48,023 nt of DNA from an uncultured Granulosicoccaceae bacterium (lineage in GTDB: Bacteria; Pseudomonadota; Gammaproteobacteria; Granulosicoccales; Granulosicoccaceae): the NCBI GenBank assembly GCA_938007995.1, contig CALLLW010000048.1:1-48023 (forward strand). Direction: 5' to 3'. Every line of letters begins with the position of its first letter. The first letter of the stretch is position 1. The translations under genes were made by a program, and so were the position numbers. The notes under the pieces are model-generated. The model had not been told where the DNA came from and ran no database searches. It saw only the letters and a list, made by a program, of their open reading frames with translations. Below are positions 8,811 through 17,608 of the stretch, piece after piece.

Positions 8811-10010
8811 TTAGTGGATCTTAACGGTGTCGAATTTGCCGTCTACGATCTCGAGCTCTTTGTAGGTGCCGGCTGTTTCGCCAACATCATCAAGCTTTAC
8901 TGTGGTGGCACCTTCGTAGTCTACGTCGCCACCTTCGGCGAGTATCTCAAGTGCTTTGGCCAGTTCACCCGGGAAGATCTTCTCACCTGGCTCGTTGGCA
9001 ACAGCCATGATGTTGGCTTGAATTGATTCACGATCGGCGGAGCCGCCTTTTTGCATCGCAAGAACAATCAGTGCTGCAGCATCGTAGGATTCTGCGGTGA
9101 ACGGGCCGTCGCCTTTGGCGCCAGCTTCTGTAAGCATTTCGGTCAGCTTGGCAGCGCCGTCAGACTCGTTGCCTGGCAAGGTGCCGAAGGTGCCTGTCAG
9201 GTCGCCGTCTACGTTTTCTGCGAGAGAGTCACCAATCATGCCGTCTGCAACGATGAAGCGTTCGAATGCGCCGCTATCCAGGGCTGCCTGAATGATGCCG
9301 CGACCGCCCTGATCGATATAACCGAATACCGCGAGTTCAGGTGCGCCGGAGGCTGAAAGTGCACCCACTTCGGCAGAGTAGTCACCTTTGCCGTCTTCGT
9401 GAGCGGCACTGATGGCAACTTCACCACCAAGGGCTGCGAATGCTTCACCAAATGAATCTGCCAGCCCTTTGCCGTAGTCATTGTTAGTGTAGGTAACGGC
9501 GATTTCCTTGATGTCGCGTGCAATCAGGATGTCTGCCAGAACTTGTCCCTGGCGTGCATCAGAAGGCGCGGTACGGAAGAAAAAGCCATTGTCTTCGATA
9601 GTGGTCAGGGCAGGCGAGGTTGCTGAAGGCGAGATCATCACAACGCCGTTTGGAACAGCAACGTTATTGGCCAGCGCGGTAGTCACGCCTGAGCAGTCTG
9701 CCCCCATAATTGCCGCAACATTTTCTGAAGAGATCAGACGTTCGCCAGCGGCGGTTGCAGCGGCTGCATCAACACAGGTCGAATCGGCACGCTCTACAGC
9801 GATGGTTGAGCCGTCGAGCAATTTGCCTGAATCACTGGCTTCCTTGAACGCCAGTTCAGCAGCAGCTGCCATGTCAGGGGTGAGTGATTCGATCGGGCCG
9901 GTGAAGCCAAGGATAATGCCGACTTTAATTTCATCGGCAGCGTGTGCAGTGGAGCCAATAGCTGATGCAAGCAGCGCGGCACTGGCCAGTGCGGTAAGTT
10001 TCAATTTCAT
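8811..10010 (-). CDS. Branched-chain amino-acid ABC transporter, periplasmic binding protein (LivJ/LivK type)
   Basis: A 399-residue protein with a clear signal peptide (MKLKLTALASAALLASAIGS, cleavage after AHA). The mature start DEIKVGIILGFTGPIES is the hallmark of type I periplasmic binding proteins of the Leu/Ile/Val family (Peripla_BP_6). It also has TNNDYGKGLADSFGEAF and SYDAAALIVLAM. A GAGGAA ribosome-binding site lies about 8 bases before the ATG. It is the last gene of the minus-strand liv cluster, separated from livM by 296 bp. It probably has its own promoter or benefits from processing, because binding proteins are needed in excess. The ligand could be branched-chain amino acids, other amino acids, amides or urea; the sequence does not decide. 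Confidence 0.9.
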   Translation of the reverse strand: MKLKLTALASAALLASAIGSTAHAADEIKVGIILGFTGPIESLTPDMAAAAELAFKEASDSGKLLDGSTIAVERADSTCVDAAAATAAGERLISSENVAAIMGADCSGVTTALANNVAVPNGVVMISPSATSPALTTIEDNGFFFRTAPSDARQGQVLADILIARDIKEIAVTYTNNDYGKGLADSFGEAFAALGGEVAISAAHEDGKGDYSAEVGALSASGAPELAVFGYIDQGGRGIIQAALDSGAFERFIVADGMIGDSLAENVDGDLTGTFGTLPGNESDGAAKLTEMLTEAGAKGDGPFTAESYDAAALIVLAMQKGGSADRESIQANIMAVANEPGEKIFPGELAKALEILAEGGDVDYEGATTVKLDDVGETAGTYKELEIVDGKFDTVKIH

Positions 10011-10306
10011 TTGCGGTATTCCTCAGGATAAGGACAGTGAGAATCGATCAGGACATTTACCCGACCCGGCACTCTTTAGTGAGTGCATAAGAACATTCTT
10101 GCGGATTTTTGCGCCGACTACCAGAATTTTAACCGTGTTCGGCTCTCATAAATCGAGAGTAGTCGCGATTGGTGTAGAGGTGTCTGCGTATCCGTACGGT
10201 GCACACACCAGCCTTTCGGCGTAGCGACGCAGTTTGCAGCAATTGCCCCGGTCCGGGAGAATTAGCGCAAGCGGGTTACTGCAAGCGGGTAGCAGGAACC
10301 GGCTGA

Positions 10307-11677
10307 TCAGACATGGCGTACGCGCTCAGGCAGCAGCCCGCCCGGGCTGAAGCGCAATACCAGTAGTAACACAAGGCCCATAAGGAAAAGCCGCAGATGC
10401 GGTGCGCTTTCGAGCAGATGCTCGCGAATCGCGTTGCCTTCCGCCATTGGTGCGGTGATTAGCTCCATCAAAAATAACGACGCAGGTTCTGCTTCAATCC
10501 AGGTAAACCATATTAAGAAGCCGCCCAATACAGCACCAAGATTGTTACCGCTGCCGCCTACAATCACCATGACCCAGATCAAAAAGGTATAGCGCAAGGG
10601 TTGATAGCTGGCCGGTGTAAATTGACCGTCCAGTGTGGTCAGCATGGCGCCGGCAATACCCAGCACAGCACACCCCAGAACAAATACCTGCAGGTGCCTG
10701 CCGGTAACGTCTTTACCCATGGCATTCGCTGCTTCTTCGTTGTCTCTGATGGCACGCATCATTCGCCCCCACGGCGAATTCAGTGCCCGCGTACAGAACC
10801 ATAAAATAATAAGCAGCACCACCGTAAACAGCACCGAGTAACTGAGCTTGACGAAGATACTCGATGATTCAATGACGAGCTGTTGCAGTGCCGCCTGTTT
10901 GGCAGCCGGGTCTGTGAGTGCGGCCAGTTTGCTGGCAGAGATCTTTTCAACCAGATCAATAAACCACTGCGAGTTTTGCAGGTTGTATTCGTAGGGTACC
11001 GGTCGTTTTAAGCCGGATACGTTCTTCACACCACGCGCCAGCCAGTCTTCATTTTTTATTATGGCAATAACAATCTCGGAGATGCCGAGTGTGGCAATGG
11101 CAAGATAGTCTGCACGTAAGCCGAGTGACACTTTACCGATAATCCATGCCACTGCTGCTGCAAACAATCCGCCGATCAGCCAGGCCAGAACAATCGGCAT
11201 ACCAAGCCCGCCCAGATAACCGGTTTTTGCAGGGTTAACGGCTTCAATTGCTTCTACGCCCGGACTATAAAACTTACGCAATAGGTATAGAGATGCGATG
11301 ACGATGATTGCGGTAATTAATTTGCGCAGTGCACCGCCCGGCAGGCTTTTACGCAGCACATAAATTAAAGCGACTGTTGCGGCGATGATTAATACTGCCA
11401 ATCCCATGTTGAGCCCGCCTGCAGCCCATGCCTCTGGTACAGGTGCGACTGAAATTAAAACGGCGGCAAGACCACCGAGTGCGGTGAATGCCATCACACC
11501 TGCATTAAACAACCCTGCATAACCCCACTGGATATTTACACCAAGTGACATCACCGCAGAAATCAAACAAAGGTTTAAGATGGCGAGTGCGAGGTTCCAT
11601 GATTGTCCGAACCCGACGGCCAGCAGCATCGCTGCCATAAAAGTAAATGCCAGTGTGGCGCGTAGTCCGTGGTTCAT
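10307..11677 (-). CDS. livM: Branched-chain amino-acid ABC transporter permease LivM
   Basis: A 456-residue multi-helix membrane protein. Family marks: SLGVNIQWGYAGLFNAGVMAF near the N-terminus and the coupling region SPWGRMMRAIRDNEEAANAMGKDV before the last helices, followed by the G-rich GGSGNNLGAVLGGF. It is somewhat longer than typical LivM, mainly because of an extra helix pair (~90-150) and a hydrophilic insertion around residues 225-275. It starts inside the end of livH (ATGA overlap), showing translational coupling. It forms the channel with LivH, energised by LivG and LivF. Confidence 0.93.
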   Translation of the reverse strand: MNHGLRATLAFTFMAAMLLAVGFGQSWNLALAILNLCLISAVMSLGVNIQWGYAGLFNAGVMAFTALGGLAAVLISVAPVPEAWAAGGLNMGLAVLIIAATVALIYVLRKSLPGGALRKLITAIIVIASLYLLRKFYSPGVEAIEAVNPAKTGYLGGLGMPIVLAWLIGGLFAAAVAWIIGKVSLGLRADYLAIATLGISEIVIAIIKNEDWLARGVKNVSGLKRPVPYEYNLQNSQWFIDLVEKISASKLAALTDPAAKQAALQQLVIESSSIFVKLSYSVLFTVVLLIILWFCTRALNSPWGRMMRAIRDNEEAANAMGKDVTGRHLQVFVLGCAVLGIAGAMLTTLDGQFTPASYQPLRYTFLIWVMVIVGGSGNNLGAVLGGFLIWFTWIEAEPASLFLMELITAPMAEGNAIREHLLESAPHLRLFLMGLVLLLVLRFSPGGLLPERVRHV

Positions 11678-12705
11678 ATGACTTTACCTTTCACAATCCC
11701 CGTTGGCCTGACTAGCAGAACCACCACCAGAATAATGAACGATACGGCAAACTTGTAATCGGTCGAGAGCAATTGCACCAGACTATCCGGCTCTGAGCCT
11801 TCCGGTAGCAGGTAACGAAAGAATTTTTTATAGGCGTAAGTGACGGCAAGCTCAGAGAACGCAATGATGTAGCCGCCAAGGATTGCACCTACCGGTTGGC
11901 CGATGCCTCCAACAATGGCAGCTGCAAATATGGGTAACAGCATTTGAAAGTAGGTAAATGGCTTAAAGCTTTTATCAAGCCCGTAAAGTACCCCGGCAAT
12001 GGTCGCCAGTGCTGCGGTAATAAGCCAGGTGATCAGTACGATTCTGTCGGGGTTAACACCGGATAACAATGCCAGATCTTCATTATCTGAAAATGCCCGC
12101 ATGGCTTTGCCGGTTTTTGAGCGATTTAAAAACCAGAACAATGCCACCACCACAACAACCGTAACGACTATTGTAATTACGGAGCTGGTTTTGATGGCGA
12201 TACCTTCGTTTAATCCGGTTGCTTCTTTAAAGTCTCGTGCTCTAACCAGAAACTTTTGGCCATCGGAGAATCGCTGATCATCAGGGCCAATAATAAATCG
12301 CACGATTGCGTTGGTCATGAACATCACGCCAACCGAAACTATAGCCAGCATGACTGGCGGGCTTTTTTGCTTACGATAGTAACGATAGACGTATTTATCG
12401 AACAACAGCACCAGCAGTGAAGTAGCAAGTATTGCAACGGGAAGTGCAAGCAGGGCAGTGGGTAACGGACCAAGGCTCACGCCCAGTGACTGTAGCCACC
12501 AGGTAACCAGTACCGCAACCATGGCACCGAATGCCATGGTATCGCCATGTGCAAAGTTGGCAAATCGCAAAATGCCAAATAGCAGCGTGACACCCAGTGC
12601 ACCGAGCGCCAGTTGTGATCCGTAAGAAAGCGCAGGCATAAAAACAAAATTGCCAAACAACACCAGTGCGTTGAGTATGTCAGTGGTTTCAGGCATATCG
12701 ACCAT
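11674..12705 (-). CDS. livH: Branched-chain amino-acid ABC transporter permease LivH
   Basis: A 343-residue membrane protein. LivH features: SQLALGALGVTLLFGILRFANFAHGD in the first helices, the coupling segment KTGKAMRAFSDNEDLALLSGVNPDR, and GGIGQPVGAILGGY. It lies 35 bp downstream of livF and overlaps livM by 4 bp. It pairs with LivM in the inner membrane. The size is slightly above the usual ~300 because of an internal hydrophilic loop. Confidence 0.93.
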   Translation of the reverse strand: MVDMPETTDILNALVLFGNFVFMPALSYGSQLALGALGVTLLFGILRFANFAHGDTMAFGAMVAVLVTWWLQSLGVSLGPLPTALLALPVAILATSLLVLLFDKYVYRYYRKQKSPPVMLAIVSVGVMFMTNAIVRFIIGPDDQRFSDGQKFLVRARDFKEATGLNEGIAIKTSSVITIVVTVVVVVALFWFLNRSKTGKAMRAFSDNEDLALLSGVNPDRIVLITWLITAALATIAGVLYGLDKSFKPFTYFQMLLPIFAAAIVGGIGQPVGAILGGYIIAFSELAVTYAYKKFFRYLLPEGSEPDSLVQLLSTDYKFAVSFIILVVVLLVRPTGIVKGKVI

Positions 12706-12740
12706 TGCTGCTTGTATAATTTGTCACAGGGGATTCCGCC

Positions 12741-13445
12741 TTAGCCACCAAGAAAAGACTTACGCACTTCTGCATCAGCAAGCAGCTCGCTGCCAGTGCC
12801 GGTATGGCGGTTTTCGCCGGTAACCAATACATAGGCTTTATCGGCAATGTTCAGTGCTTGTCTGGCGTTTTGCTCGACCATAAGCACGGCGACACCAGTG
12901 CGTTTTACTTCGATAATTCGATCAAACAATTCATCCATGACGATCGGTGATACGCCTGCAGTCGGTTCATCCAGCATGAGTACAGCAGGTTCAGTCATCA
13001 TGGCCCGGCCAACTGCAACCTGTTGCCGTTGGCCACCGGAGAGCTCGCCGGCTGCTTGCCTGCGTTTTTCTGCAAGTATCGGGAACAGTTCATAGATTTG
13101 CTGAATGGTTTGATCGATGCCGCTGTCCCGCAAATAACCACCCATCTGCAGATTTTCTTCGACTGTCATGGTGGTGAAGATGTTGTTGGTTTGTGGAACA
13201 AACGCAATGCCCTCAGCCACTCTGTCTTGCGGTGTTAGCTGGGTGATGTCTTTGTCGTTGTATACCACACGGCCTTCGCGTAGCTGTAGCATGCCGAGCA
13301 TGGCTTTCATGGCAGTGGATTTTCCCGCGCCATTAGGGCCAACGATCACTGCGATTTCACCACGGTCAACACCGACGGTGCAGCTGTGCAGTATATCTGC
13401 GCCGCCGTAGCCGCCAGTCATGTTTTCACCGACTAAAATCGTCAT
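12741..13445 (-). CDS. livF: Branched-chain amino-acid ABC transporter ATPase LivF
   Basis: A 234-residue ATPase: Walker A GPNGAGKST, Q-loop VPQTNNIFTTMTVEENL, signature ELSGGQRQQVAVGRA, Walker B AVLMLDEPTAG, switch His region VLMVEQNARQAL. It has standard LivF length and a typical C-terminal ExxKSFLGG-like end. Its start overlaps the livG stop by 4 bp. Cytoplasmic partner of LivG. Confidence 0.94.
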   Translation of the reverse strand: MTILVGENMTGGYGGADILHSCTVGVDRGEIAVIVGPNGAGKSTAMKAMLGMLQLREGRVVYNDKDITQLTPQDRVAEGIAFVPQTNNIFTTMTVEENLQMGGYLRDSGIDQTIQQIYELFPILAEKRRQAAGELSGGQRQQVAVGRAMMTEPAVLMLDEPTAGVSPIVMDELFDRIIEVKRTGVAVLMVEQNARQALNIADKAYVLVTGENRHTGTGSELLADAEVRKSFLGG

Positions 13446-14224
13446 GCGGATTCCTGGTCTTTATTCTTCAGGCCGCGACCCAGATAAGCTTCAATGACTT
13501 CCTCGTTGTTTTTTACTTCATCTGCCGTGCCTTCGGCGAGTACAGTGCCCTCTGCCATAACAATAACGGGATCGCATAGCCGACTGATGAAATCCATATC
13601 GTGCTCGATCATACAAAAAGTGTAACCACGTTCCTGATTCAGCTTTAAGATTGCATCACCAACCTCACCCAGCAGGGTGCGGTTAACGCCGGCGCCGACT
13701 TCATCGAGTAGTACCACCTTGGCTTCGACCATCATAGTGCGTCCAAGCTCAAGTAGTTTTTTCTGACCGCCGGATAGATTGCCCGCAAGCTCACTGGCAA
13801 CATGGCTGAGGTTTAAAAATTCGATAACCTCCACGGCTTTTTGTCTGATCTGTGCTTCTTCCTGTTTTACTTTGCCAGGCTTGAACCAGGCGTCAGTGAG
13901 TTTTTCACCAGACTGCTGACCAGGTACCATCATCAGGTTTTCCAAAACCGTCAATGTGCCGAACTCGTGGGCAATTTGAAAAGTGCGCAGAAGACCACGG
14001 TCAAAAAGTACATGCGGCTTCAGGCCGGTGATGTCTTCGCCGTCGAGCAGTATTGAGCCGCTGGTGGGGGTCAGGTTGCCTGCGATCATATTAAACAGCG
14101 TGGTTTTACCTGCGCCGTTAGGGCCGATCAAACCGGTAATAGAGCCGGAATCAATAGCAAGTGTTGCTTCATCGACTGCGCGCACACCACCAAAATGTTT
14201 GCTAACCGAACGGACTTCAATCAT
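13442..14224 (-). CDS. livG: Branched-chain amino-acid ABC transporter ATPase LivG
   Basis: A 260-residue ATPase: Walker A GPNGAGKTT, signature NLSGGQKKLLELGR, Walker B VVLLDEVGAGV, His-loop FCMIEHDMDFI. The usual LDEP Pro is replaced by Val (LDEVGAGV), a variant I believe occurs in some Liv-type ATPases; ATP-contact residues are kept. It is the first transporter gene of the operon (order livG-livF-livH-livM-binding protein). Upstream (14225-14416) are two strong hairpins that separate it from the small secreted-protein gene. Confidence 0.94.
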   Translation of the reverse strand: MIEVRSVSKHFGGVRAVDEATLAIDSGSITGLIGPNGAGKTTLFNMIAGNLTPTSGSILLDGEDITGLKPHVLFDRGLLRTFQIAHEFGTLTVLENLMMVPGQQSGEKLTDAWFKPGKVKQEEAQIRQKAVEVIEFLNLSHVASELAGNLSGGQKKLLELGRTMMVEAKVVLLDEVGAGVNRTLLGEVGDAILKLNQERGYTFCMIEHDMDFISRLCDPVIVMAEGTVLAEGTADEVKNNEEVIEAYLGRGLKNKDQESA

Positions 14225-14311
14225 GGATTTGCGCAGGCGAGGGTGCCTGTCGATGAGCTGCAGAAGTACCCAGTTTACCTGATTTTGCGGTTCAGCTCAG
14301 CGCGAGATGCG

Positions 14312-14339
14312 CCAATAGCGCTGCCTACAGCGCTATTGG
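14312..14339 (-). terminator. Perfect 12-bp hairpin upstream of livG
   Basis: CCAATAGCGCTG, a 4-base loop and CAGCGCTATTGG pair perfectly. There is no T-tract on either strand. It lies in the spacer between the small secreted-protein gene and livG, so it could be an attenuator, a processing/stability hairpin or a protein-binding palindrome. Confidence 0.5.
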
Positions 14340-14375
14340 ATAAGTTCGAATGCTGCAGTGCCGCAGCGTAGGGAT

Positions 14376-14403
14376 GCACGCCGCGGCGATTCCGCGGGCG
14401 TGC
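14376..14403 (-). terminator. GC-rich hairpin after the small secreted-protein gene
   Basis: GCACGCCGCGG and CCGCGGGCGTGC form an 11-bp stem with one bulged base and a 5-base loop, 13 bp past the stop of the gene at 14417. No T-run. Likely 3'-end or attenuator structure. Confidence 0.5.
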
Positions 14404-14416
14404 TTGTGAGGTGCTG

Positions 14417-14776
14417 TTACTTCTTTTCTTCGAGCTGTGCGATGATCGCGTTGGCCTGTTCAGCGCTGAGCTTTTCAAAGGCTTTGATACCTGCGATGAC
14501 CAACACGTTATTGGCCTCATCGAACTCTGCTGTTACGTTGCCCTGCTCACCGGAAATAACAAGTGCACCATCTTTGATGGTTGCCGGAAACTGCACTTTT
14601 TCAAATTCAGACTTGACGTTTTCGCGAATAAACTCCGCGCTAAGCGCATTGCCATCTTTAGTGATCTTCAGGACTTCTTTGGCGCCGGATGCCCATGGGC
14701 CGAGGAATTCATCAGCGGCGTTTGCGCTGCCGATAGAGAGGACAGATAGGGCAAATAGAGCAATCAGGGCTTTCAT
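14417..14776 (-). CDS. Small secreted protein of unknown function
   Basis: 119 residues. A clean signal peptide (MKALIALFALSVLSIGSANA, cleavage before ADEF) is followed by a ~100-residue soluble domain rich in Lys and Glu, without Cys, ending LEEKK. The alternating pattern (LKITKDGNALSAEF, GALVISGEQGNVTAEF, NNVLVIAGI) suggests a small beta-sheet domain, like those in short periplasmic proteins that contain KDG/ISGE-type strands. I do not recognise a family. It lies upstream of livG on the same strand, 192 bp away with two hairpins between, so it may share the liv promoter. Real gene: signal peptide and codon use are convincing. Confidence 0.7.
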   Translation of the reverse strand: MKALIALFALSVLSIGSANAADEFLGPWASGAKEVLKITKDGNALSAEFIRENVKSEFEKVQFPATIKDGALVISGEQGNVTAEFDEANNVLVIAGIKAFEKLSAEQANAIIAQLEEKK

Positions 14777-15281
14777 AATATGTTTTCCAAGTGAGTGTGG
14801 ACGGCTGGCTCTGGCTCATGCTGTAGGTCAGCCACGTTAAAGCGCTGCTTATAAACTGGACGAAAAAACCTGTGTAAGTATTGCACTTTTGCGCGCTCAA
14901 TAAATGACCGGTAGTTTTCCATTTCGCAAGCATAAGGGGCAAACTCGGCCTGATAGTGGCGCAGGTTTTAACCAGCCAGAACTGTGACCGGTTATGCAAT
15001 AAAGCTACCATAGAGTTTTTATCGCCCTGAGTTATCTCAGCGGCTAAACCTGACTCTATCGTGCATGTTGGATTGTTTGTAATTTTCAACCGCTGATAAT
15101 GCAGCGTTTGTGGCGGTGTGTTTTGCGGTGAGAGTCACCAGCTGCGTTGTGAAGCACTGACGTCACCGGATTGACTGCACATGCTGGTGATGTTGCATTG
15201 ATTAACAGTGCGACTACACGTCTGTTATTCTCTGTAAAGTCACACCATTTATAGTTCTATTTACTAACCCGGACCAATCTC
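14777..15281. other. 505-bp divergent intergenic region
   Basis: Lies between the small secreted-protein gene (minus) and the TPR gene (plus). A weak plus-strand candidate is TTAACA, 18 bp, TATTCT around 15204-15233. Open frames inside it overlap nothing conserved. No RNA gene recognised. Confidence 0.4.
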
Positions 15282-16577
15282 ATGGCCACCGATGCTGATA
15301 CTCTGCTCAGGCAATCCCGCGAAAGCGCACTGAGATCAAAGCGCGATTCCATGTCACTGGTCCAGCAGGCCATTGAAGCTGATGCGGAGCATTCTCTTGC
15401 ACATGCAATGCGCGGGCTTTACTACTATGCCGAACGCCACCAGCGTAACTATCAGGTGGTCCGTGAATGTTCGGCCAATTGTGAAAGATATTTAGGTTCC
15501 ACAGACGCGCGTGCAACACATTATTGTCGTGCGCTAAAAGCTGCCAGTGAGGGTCAACCTGCTGAAATGGTGTTTCATCTTGAGCAGCAACTGTTGCAGG
15601 ATCCGCTGGATATCAATGCGCTTAAGTTGTGCCAGTCAGAATTGTTTTGGCTCGGTGATATGCAGTGGTCAGCGTCATTGTCTGCTTCAGTTGAAAAGCA
15701 TTGGAATGCAACGCAAAAATACCACAGTGACTTTCTTGCAATTCGGGCATTTGATCTCGAGGAAACAGGTCATTACAGCGAAGCCGAGCAGTATGGTCGT
15801 CAGTCGGTAGAGCTGAATCCGTCAGACGTATGGGGTGCGCATGCAGTGACCCATGTGATGTATATGCAGGGCCGCAGTGAAGAGGGCGCTAACTGGCTGG
15901 ATAATTTACATGCCGGTGGGCATTGGCAGGGGCTCGGGCAAATGGTGCTGCACTTATGGTGGCACAGAGCATTGTTTCATCTGCTGCGTGGAGAACATAG
16001 CGCGGCGTTGAACGTCTATGATGACTATCTGCGCAATTATGAAATCGATATGGTGGCTGCCTTGCCTGATCTTTATCTTGATTTGCAGAATGCAACTTCA
16101 TTGCTGTTACGGCTTGAGTTTTTAGGCGTTGATGTAGGTGCTCGCTGGTCGGCACTGGCAGAATTGTGCGCGGCACGCGTTGATGATAAATCCAATGCTT
16201 TTAGTTGTGCGCACTACGCAGCGGTACTTGCAGCAGATGCGCGTTTTGATCAGGCGCAGCAACTGATCAGTAACATGAGGCATGCGGCACAATCTGTTGA
16301 TAGTGGTGCAGCAGGTTTTATCAATGCAGCTATCCCGGCTGCCATGGCAAGTGTTGCACATAGAAAAAAGGACTACCGCAAAGTCATTAATCTGTTGATG
16401 CCGGCTCGATACAGGCTGCATCAAATGGGTGGTAGTCATGCGCAGCGAGAGGTATTTTTATTAATGCTTGCTGATGCACTGAAGCATGAAGGTGAAGATC
16501 GATTGTTGAATAAGCTATCGCAAGATCTGCACGCAACCGGCTTTGAAGAAGTAATGGCTGATCGAATTCTGAGCTAG
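15282..16577 (+). CDS. TTC38-like tetratricopeptide-repeat protein
   Basis: 431 residues, no signal peptide, almost entirely helical. Helix-turn-helix repeats are visible (AIEADAEHSLAHAMRGLYYY; AFDLEETGHYSEAEQYGRQS; VELNPSDVWGAHAVTHVMYM). The block WGAHAVTHVMYMQGRSEEG...WWHRALFHLLRGEHSAAL matches the conserved core of the TTC38 family, found in bacteria and animals with no firmly assigned reaction. Its stop is 3 bp before the start of the GrdB-like gene, so both are one transcript and probably work together. Cytoplasmic. Confidence 0.8.
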   Translation: MATDADTLLRQSRESALRSKRDSMSLVQQAIEADAEHSLAHAMRGLYYYAERHQRNYQVVRECSANCERYLGSTDARATHYCRALKAASEGQPAEMVFHLEQQLLQDPLDINALKLCQSELFWLGDMQWSASLSASVEKHWNATQKYHSDFLAIRAFDLEETGHYSEAEQYGRQSVELNPSDVWGAHAVTHVMYMQGRSEEGANWLDNLHAGGHWQGLGQMVLHLWWHRALFHLLRGEHSAALNVYDDYLRNYEIDMVAALPDLYLDLQNATSLLLRLEFLGVDVGARWSALAELCAARVDDKSNAFSCAHYAAVLAADARFDQAQQLISNMRHAAQSVDSGAAGFINAAIPAAMASVAHRKKDYRKVINLLMPARYRLHQMGGSHAQREVFLLMLADALKHEGEDRLLNKLSQDLHATGFEEVMADRILS

Positions 16578-16580
16578 TTC

Positions 16581-17501
16581 ATGACTGGTATTAATGCACA
16601 AGACAAGTTTGCCATGCATGGTGATGAGCCAATTGCTTATCGCAAAAGGATACGAGATTACTACCTGGCACTTGGGTACGAGCATCCTTATGAATGGGCG
16701 CACTATAGAGAGGTGCCGTTTACCGCTTTAGCAAAGCCGTTGTCAGAGTGTAAGGTGGCGTTGATCACGACTGCAGCGCCATTCAAGTCTGATGCAGGGG
16801 AGCAGGGGCCGGGCGCACCCTATAACGGTGCGGCTAAGTTCTATTCAGTCTATGAATTTGATACACATGCACCACCCGAGCTTCGAATTTCTCATATTGC
16901 TTATGATCGTGATCATACGCCAGCCAAAGATCCCAACACCTATCTGCCAATTGCACAACTGCACGCTGCGGCTGCTGATGGTGTTGTTGGTGAGCTGGCT
17001 GATCGGGGTTTTGGTTTGCCGACCAACCGTAGCCAGCGGATCACTATTAACCAGGATTGCCCGGATCTGTTGGAGCGTGTTAAAAAGCAAGCGATTGACG
17101 CCGCAGTGCTGGTACCGAACTGTCCTGTGTGTCACCAGTCAGTCAGCCTTGCGGCACGCCACCTGGAAGATGCGGGTGTTGCCACCGTCGTTTTGAGCTG
17201 TGCTAAAGATATTGTTGAATATGTGGGTGTGCCGCGCATGCTGTTTAGTGACTTTCCGCTCGGCAACGCCGCCGGCAAACCGGATGATCCTGAATCTCAG
17301 CGAAGCACCCTGCGCATGGCGCTGGCGCTACTTGCCAGTGCGGCCGCACCGCGCACGACTGTGCAATCGCCCGAGCGGTTTATGGCTGATCATCTGTGGA
17401 AAGAGAGTTACAGCAATGCCGCACGGCTTAGCGACGAGGAAATCAAACACCGACGCTCAGAGTTTGATCGTCAAAAGCGCAAGGCCCGACAGGGCACTTA
17501 G
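16581..17501 (+). CDS. Glycine/sarcosine/betaine/D-proline reductase selenoprotein B-like protein, Cys form
   Basis: 306 residues. It resembles the GrdB/PrdB family (PF07355): the start EVPFTALAKPLSECKVALITTAA, the long segment RISHIAYDRDHTPAKDPNTYLP, and PNCPVCHQSVSLAARHLEDAG. The classical anaerobic enzymes carry selenocysteine near such a Cys pair. Here the motif CPVC (residues ~179-182) has two cysteines and there is no in-frame TGA. Homologs of this kind occur in aerobic bacteria, and their reaction is not settled to my knowledge. Translationally linked to the TTC38-like gene. A C-terminal basic tail (RRSEFDRQKRKARQ) ends the protein. Function: predicted thiol-based reductase or binding protein, substrate unknown. 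Confidence 0.75.
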   Translation: MTGINAQDKFAMHGDEPIAYRKRIRDYYLALGYEHPYEWAHYREVPFTALAKPLSECKVALITTAAPFKSDAGEQGPGAPYNGAAKFYSVYEFDTHAPPELRISHIAYDRDHTPAKDPNTYLPIAQLHAAAADGVVGELADRGFGLPTNRSQRITINQDCPDLLERVKKQAIDAAVLVPNCPVCHQSVSLAARHLEDAGVATVVLSCAKDIVEYVGVPRMLFSDFPLGNAAGKPDDPESQRSTLRMALALLASAAAPRTTVQSPERFMADHLWKESYSNAARLSDEEIKHRRSEFDRQKRKARQGT

Positions 17502-17608
17502 TTTGATGCCTCGGCCGTGTTAGTTACTGCTGTGGTAATTAGCAAATATCACTTGAAAAATATTGGTTTCCAACAGCTAGCATGGAGCGAATACCCATCT
17601 ACATCCTG

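Noticed and set aside
14712..15089. 125-codon minus-strand open frame before the small secreted-protein gene
   Set aside because: Overlaps that gene out of frame, with random-looking composition.
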